A stretch of DNA of 64,000 nt from Typha latifolia. Taxonomy: Eukaryota; Streptophyta; Magnoliopsida; Poales; Typhaceae. The notes below the pieces were generated by a model. That model worked only from the letters and a program-made list of their open reading frames with translations, made no database searches and was not told where the DNA came from. A program made the position numbers and the translations under genes. The stretch lies in NCBI GenBank assembly GCA_019914945.1, contig CM034111.1, forward strand, positions 5,022,001 to 5,086,000. The letters are read 5' to 3'. Positions 38,101 through 64,000 of the stretch are shown piece after piece (position 1 is the first letter of the stretch; each line of letters opens with the position of its first letter).

Positions 38101-38690
38101 TGTATTTAAAGCATACTTCCTGCATTTCCCTTTTCTCCGTATTATATTGCATTTAACGCAAGGCGGTTCTAAATTGCAATTTGCTTAACCTCTCTTTGCA
38201 TCTATAACAAAAACATCGATTTGCAACTACTTTGAAGTTTCTCAATCAAATGGACAAATGCAAAACAAAATGCCACATTCACCCAGGTAAATTTATACAA
38301 AACAGTTTGCGTAAATTCACTAATCCCCTATCTTGGATTGGATTAATGCAAGGCAAATATTCCTCGCCAGGAGGGCTATAGATGATCAATTAGGCACTTT
38401 TTGGTGGTTAATTTGGAAGGAAAGAAATCGAAAGATTAGACGTGCACTCCCTCCAGCTTATGATCTCCTGCTCTGAGATCTGGCGCCAATAGAGCTTTGC
38501 ACTTCCCCCTCGCCCTCCCTTGTTGACTTTGATTCCTCCCTCTTTTCTCTATACGTACTAGGGCTTTTGCCCGGATTTCGTACCCTTCTGTTAATAGATC
38601 TAATTGGGCTAAGCCACTTATTCTCACTAATAATAAAAAGAAAATAATCTACAGCATTGTTAAAACCCATGGGTTTCACTCTCATTCATT
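35190..38690 (+). pseudogene. L1-type LINE remnant, plus strand, interrupted near 37870-38340
   Basis: On the plus strand, broken frames read LIDILTQEEVF...WLKEGIANIKFF (about 36073-36165), FSEDEVCKAMFDLG (about 36370), LEFSKAFDCIS (about 36593-36625), VLVNEHPSNLSFSLRRGLRQED (split; about 36720-36785) and, after a gap, TFWWLIWKERNRKIR (about 38397-38440). These are landmark blocks of plant L1 ORF2 in the right order. The segment at about 37870-38340 between the RT/thumb part and the tail is unrelated AT-rich DNA and may be a later insertion. All frames are heavily broken. Confidence 0.75.
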
Positions 38691-39160
38691 AAATAAATCC
38701 GTAAAAGAGGAATTCATATGCAAATGCTAGAAGATAAGATAATCAGGTATAAAGCTAGTGCCTAACTTCGAGAGACCCTATTTTTGTTTCGTTTCCTGCT
38801 AATAAATTATGATCCAACAGGATTTTTTTTAAGGAGAGTACGGAGGTAAAATGAGCCCTACTAAATACATGTGGCAAGTAAGAAAAATGGCGATATTCTC
38901 TGTAAGTATTTGCTCAAACAAGAGTCAAACGTTGTAGAAACTAAGATATGCATCTCAATAAATTGAAATTACATTAGCCAGTTTCATAAAAAGTTAAACA
39001 CCACAATCTCGAAATAACTAGAGAGAGGAATTACATTTCTAGATGCAAAGCTACAAATTATATTATACAAGAAGCATATCTCGTAGAGGCATAAAAGAAT
39101 ACTGAAACAGAAAATTCTTTTAAAAGTAAAAGGATATCTGTTTGAAACCACACCGAACTA

Positions 39161-61633
<22,473 letters not shown>

Positions 61634-61801
61634 GAGAAGAAGAGGAAAGGAAGTACTTTCTTTTATTTTCTGTTAGAGGGTGGAACGAAGAATTTGCTTG
61701 GGGGCGAAGGCACCCGGAGATGCGGACTCAAAACATGGGTGTTAATATCCTATCCGGACCCGCTAACCCGCATTTGGATAAAAAGGGATCATGGAGAGTT
61801 C
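61634..61801 (-). promoter_or_regulatory. RPT5 5' leader and proximal promoter (about 170 bp)
   Basis: The only unique-looking DNA between the RPT5 ATG and the first upstream transposon. It must contain the leader and perhaps the core promoter unless transcription starts inside the elements. I see no clear TATA box. The leader next to the ATG is purine-rich on the coding strand. Confidence 0.5.
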
Positions 61802-62305
61802 TTAGGGTGGCAATTGGTCGGGTTAGGCAAATTCGGACTGGGTTTGGTCATGATAATGCAAATATGAACCCAACTCGTTTATCAAGTGGGTTAGAAATTC
61901 TATGTATGAATATGACCTAATTATTAAATGGGGCATAAACAGGTTATTAGGTAACACAAGTTATTTAAATTTTTATAAGTTATTTGAGTTATAAACGAGT
62001 TTATTCGAGTTATTTTAGTTATAAATATGTTTATTTTTTATATTCTAAACGAGTTAAGCAGGTCATAAATGGATTAGTCAAGTCATAAAAAGTTGATGGG
62101 TTATTGTATCATAAATAAGTTGGCAAGTTGAATCATAAATGGATTAATTAGGTTGAGGTAATAAACACGAACATGACCTATTTAATAATCGGGTTAGACA
62201 AGTTGATATATTTACGATCCGAACTCGATTAGACTAAACCCAAATTGGTTTAAAAGTCGAGTTATTATGTCGAGTTATTAGGTAGGTCATTTTTTGCCAC
62301 CTTTG
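61802..62305. mobile_element. hAT-type MITE immediately upstream of RPT5
   Basis: Left TTAGGGTGGCAATTGG; right end on the minus strand CAAAGGTGGCAAAAAATG. (A)GG(G)TGGCAA ends followed by repeated gggtt / catgacc / aacgagtt / gtcataaa motifs are typical of a large plant hAT MITE group. Flanking octamers GAGAGTTC and CATAGTTT agree at only 5 of 8 positions, so the duplication is degraded or the limits are off by a base or two. Confidence 0.55.
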
Positions 62306-62336
62306 CATAGTTTCGCATGAGGGAAATATTTGATTT

Positions 62337-62859
62337 GGGGAAATTGTACTTTACCCCCTATAATTTAGCTCAATTCCACGAAACTCTAATGTACTTTTAA
62401 TTTAAGCACTTAACTTTCCTTGTCGTATAGTGTAAAGTGTAACAATTATTTTTCTCTATTATATTTTATCAAACTAGATATCAAATTTGAAGATCCTCAC
62501 TAAAGATAAAGTTGTCAAAATTTTAACAAAATTTTCAACATATCTAAATAGCACCATTCGATTTGAGATAGTAAAGATATGACAACTATATTAAATAGAT
62601 GTATGATTTTATTATATTTCTATCATCTGAAATATGATTGGTATTATTTTAGATGTGTTGGAAAGCTTCACAAATCCTCTAAAATTTTGTCAATAATGAG
62701 GATCTTAAAATTTGATATCTAATTTAGTCAAATATGATAAAAAAAAAAACTATCAATTACACAGCCCGAACCATAGAGGGTTTAATTATTTAAGTTGAAA
62801 GTACAAAGAGATTTAGTAAAATTAGTCAAACTAAAGGGTGATAAAGTGCCAAATAACCC
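62337..62859. mobile_element. Foldback MULE-type MITE upstream of RPT5
   Basis: ATTTGATTT (62328-62336) and ATTGGATTT (62860-62868) match 8 of 9. The left arm GGGGAAATTGTACTTTACCCC and right arm on the minus strand GGGTTATTTGGCACTTTATCACCC pair over about 100 bp, including ttagctcaatt-cacgaaactct / ttgactaattttactaaatctct and gtacttt(t/c)aa-tta. Length is 523 bp, no coding capacity. Confidence 0.8.
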
Positions 62860-62939
62860 ATTGGATTTTTTGGGATAATTTATAGAAAACACCCTGTATT
62901 TTACTGTTATTATTAGCATTGTATTATATGAGTATTTAT

Positions 62940-63885
62940 TAGGGGTGTAAACGAGTCGGCTTTAGCTCAAGCTCGGCTTGAAATTAGTTTCAAGCCTACT
63001 AGCTTCGCTCAACTCATTCAAGCCAAGCTCAAGATGAGCTCTAGTCTAAATTAAGGCTATTATCAAAACCTATTCAAGCCAAGCTAGATTGAGCCCAAGC
63101 CAAGCCAAAAATTATTCAAGCCAACAGTCAAAAACAAACTCATGAATCTGCAAACCAGATCTCAAATCACCAACTACAAACCAACACATTTCATCCGTAA
63201 AATAGTTGTAGAGTAGAGACTCCAATCCTAGCATAGCCTGCGATAATGGAGTTCCAAGAGAAGACATTTCTACTAAGCATTACGCAGAACAGGTTACAAG
63301 CTAAGGTCATGCCATCGCATTTGGAATTGGTGTCAAAGAGGGAGGTGGTGATAATGAGGTTGGAGAGGAATCCATGGCGGAGGACTTGCTCGAGGAGAGA
63401 TAGAGAGAGGCGAAAGTCAGAGGCGATGGCGCATGAGGTAGAGGAAAAGACGAAGGGGTTTGGGTGAGGCGAGAGGTGGAGGTAGGAGAAGAAGAGGAGG
63501 GCATGAGAATAATGGCCGGAGAAGAGGAGGCTGACTAAGGAGGCCGATAGAGGAGGTGGCACGAAGGAGGAGGCTTGGAGGAGGAGGACGACGCTGCGGC
63601 TTAAGGAGGAGGAGAACGAGGCCTAGAGGAGAACGATGAGGTCACAGCTTGAGGAGGAGGAGGACTAGTCGATGGAGGTTGGCTGGTTGGGAAAGGAATT
63701 GAGAATTTGGGATTAGAGTTGTGTGAACAATGAATCACTTAGTTTATATACCTGAGCGATCTGGCTCCAACTCAGGCTCAGCTCAAAATTAATTTTGAGC
63801 CTAAAATTCAAGCTTAGGCTCAGCTCAACTTAAGTCGAGCCGAGCCGAGTTAAGGTCGAGCCACTAGTTTATTTTGACACCCTTA
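62940..63885 (-). mobile_element. hAT element carrying a PPR-gene fragment (Pack-type)
   Basis: A perfect 8-bp target duplication GTATTTAT lies at 62932-62939 and 63886-63893. Ends are TAGGGGTGTAAAC and, on the minus strand, TAAGGGTGTCAAA. Subterminal regions repeat gctcggct/gagccgag motifs in inverted orientation (left gctcaagctcggcttgaa; right gagctgagcc and cgagccgagccgag). Between them lies GC-rich sequence encoding part of a pentatricopeptide protein. No transposase is present, so it depends on one elsewhere. Confidence 0.88.
63191..63562 (-). pseudogene. Captured PPR (pentatricopeptide repeat) gene fragment
   Basis: A 123-residue open frame on the minus strand starts MPPPLSASLVSLLFSGHYSH. 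It contains ALLFFSYLHLSPHPNPFVFS, ASDFRLSLSLLEQVLRHGF, LIITTSLFDTNSKCDGMTLA and NVFSWNSIIAGYARIG. The phrases FVFSS-LK-like, ..L.QVLRHGF.SN..I.TSL.D.YSKCG and RNV.SWNSIIAGYAR.G are the usual start of plant PLS-class PPR proteins (organellar RNA binding or editing). The fragment covers only the N-terminal region and the first two or so repeats of a family normally several hundred residues long, then stops. The Leu/Ser-rich GC-rich stretch upstream (63563-63730) is probably captured with it. It lies wholly inside the hAT element, so it is a transduplicated copy, not the parent gene. Confidence 0.8.
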
Positions 63886-63893
63886 GTATTTAT

Positions 63894-64000
63894 CATTGGT
63901 TCTTACCTTTTATGTTTGTTTTTTTTTATCATAGAGACTTATCTAGTTACTCTCAATAGCATCATTAGGTCAGGAAAGAAACAAATAGCTATCAAGTGAT
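63894..64000. other. Window end, unique flank of the Pack-type hAT
   Basis: About 107 bases of AT-rich DNA follow the right target duplication; nothing recognised. Confidence 0.5.

Overview
This is plant nuclear DNA. It carries intron-rich genes with GT-AG splice sites, a plant-type 26S proteasome ATPase gene, an ANTH/CALM clathrin-adaptor gene, a BSD-domain gene, a PPR-gene fragment and many plant transposons. The very GC-rich first exon of the BSD gene in an AT-rich background would fit a monocot, but that is a weak inference and no species is claimed. About 4.2 kb of the 64 kb is annotated as host coding or non-coding leader sequence; most of the rest is recognisable or probable transposon sequence, or AT-rich DNA with no recognised content.

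Layout. 75-4640 (+): the last seven exons of a clathrin-assembly (AP180/CALM, PICALM-like) gene whose 5' part lies outside the window, with a MULE-type MITE in its last intron. 4641-14449: gene-free DNA holding two families of LTR-like repeats (here called R1 and R2), a Tourist/Harbinger-like MITE, a minisatellite and long CT/GAA runs. 14461-31667 (+): a complete three-exon BSD-domain gene of 366 residues, stretched by a 7.3-kb and an 8.8-kb intron full of transposons. One of these is a 5.55-kb degenerate hAT element with a perfect 8-bp target duplication. 31668-39160: two broken L1-type LINEs, head to head. 39161-61633 (-): a complete ten-exon RPT5 gene (426 residues, HbYX C-terminus) spread over 22.5 kb. 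Its introns contain a hAT inserted in a MULE, foldback MITEs, an antisense retrotransposon gag relic and related debris. 61634-64000: only about 170 bp separate the RPT5 start codon from a run of three DNA transposons; the outermost is a hAT element that carries a PPR-gene fragment.

The three host genes serve separate cell functions (endocytosis, an unknown BSD-protein role, proteasomal protein unfolding) and nothing suggests a functional cluster. The most notable content is the transposon biology: gene-fragment capture, insertions nested and datable through intact target duplications, an autonomous-relic/derivative pair of one hAT family in introns of two different genes, and a second hAT family with strong GGCAC palindromes. 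I did not find a convincing new multi-gene system. I saw no rRNA, tRNA or CRISPR.
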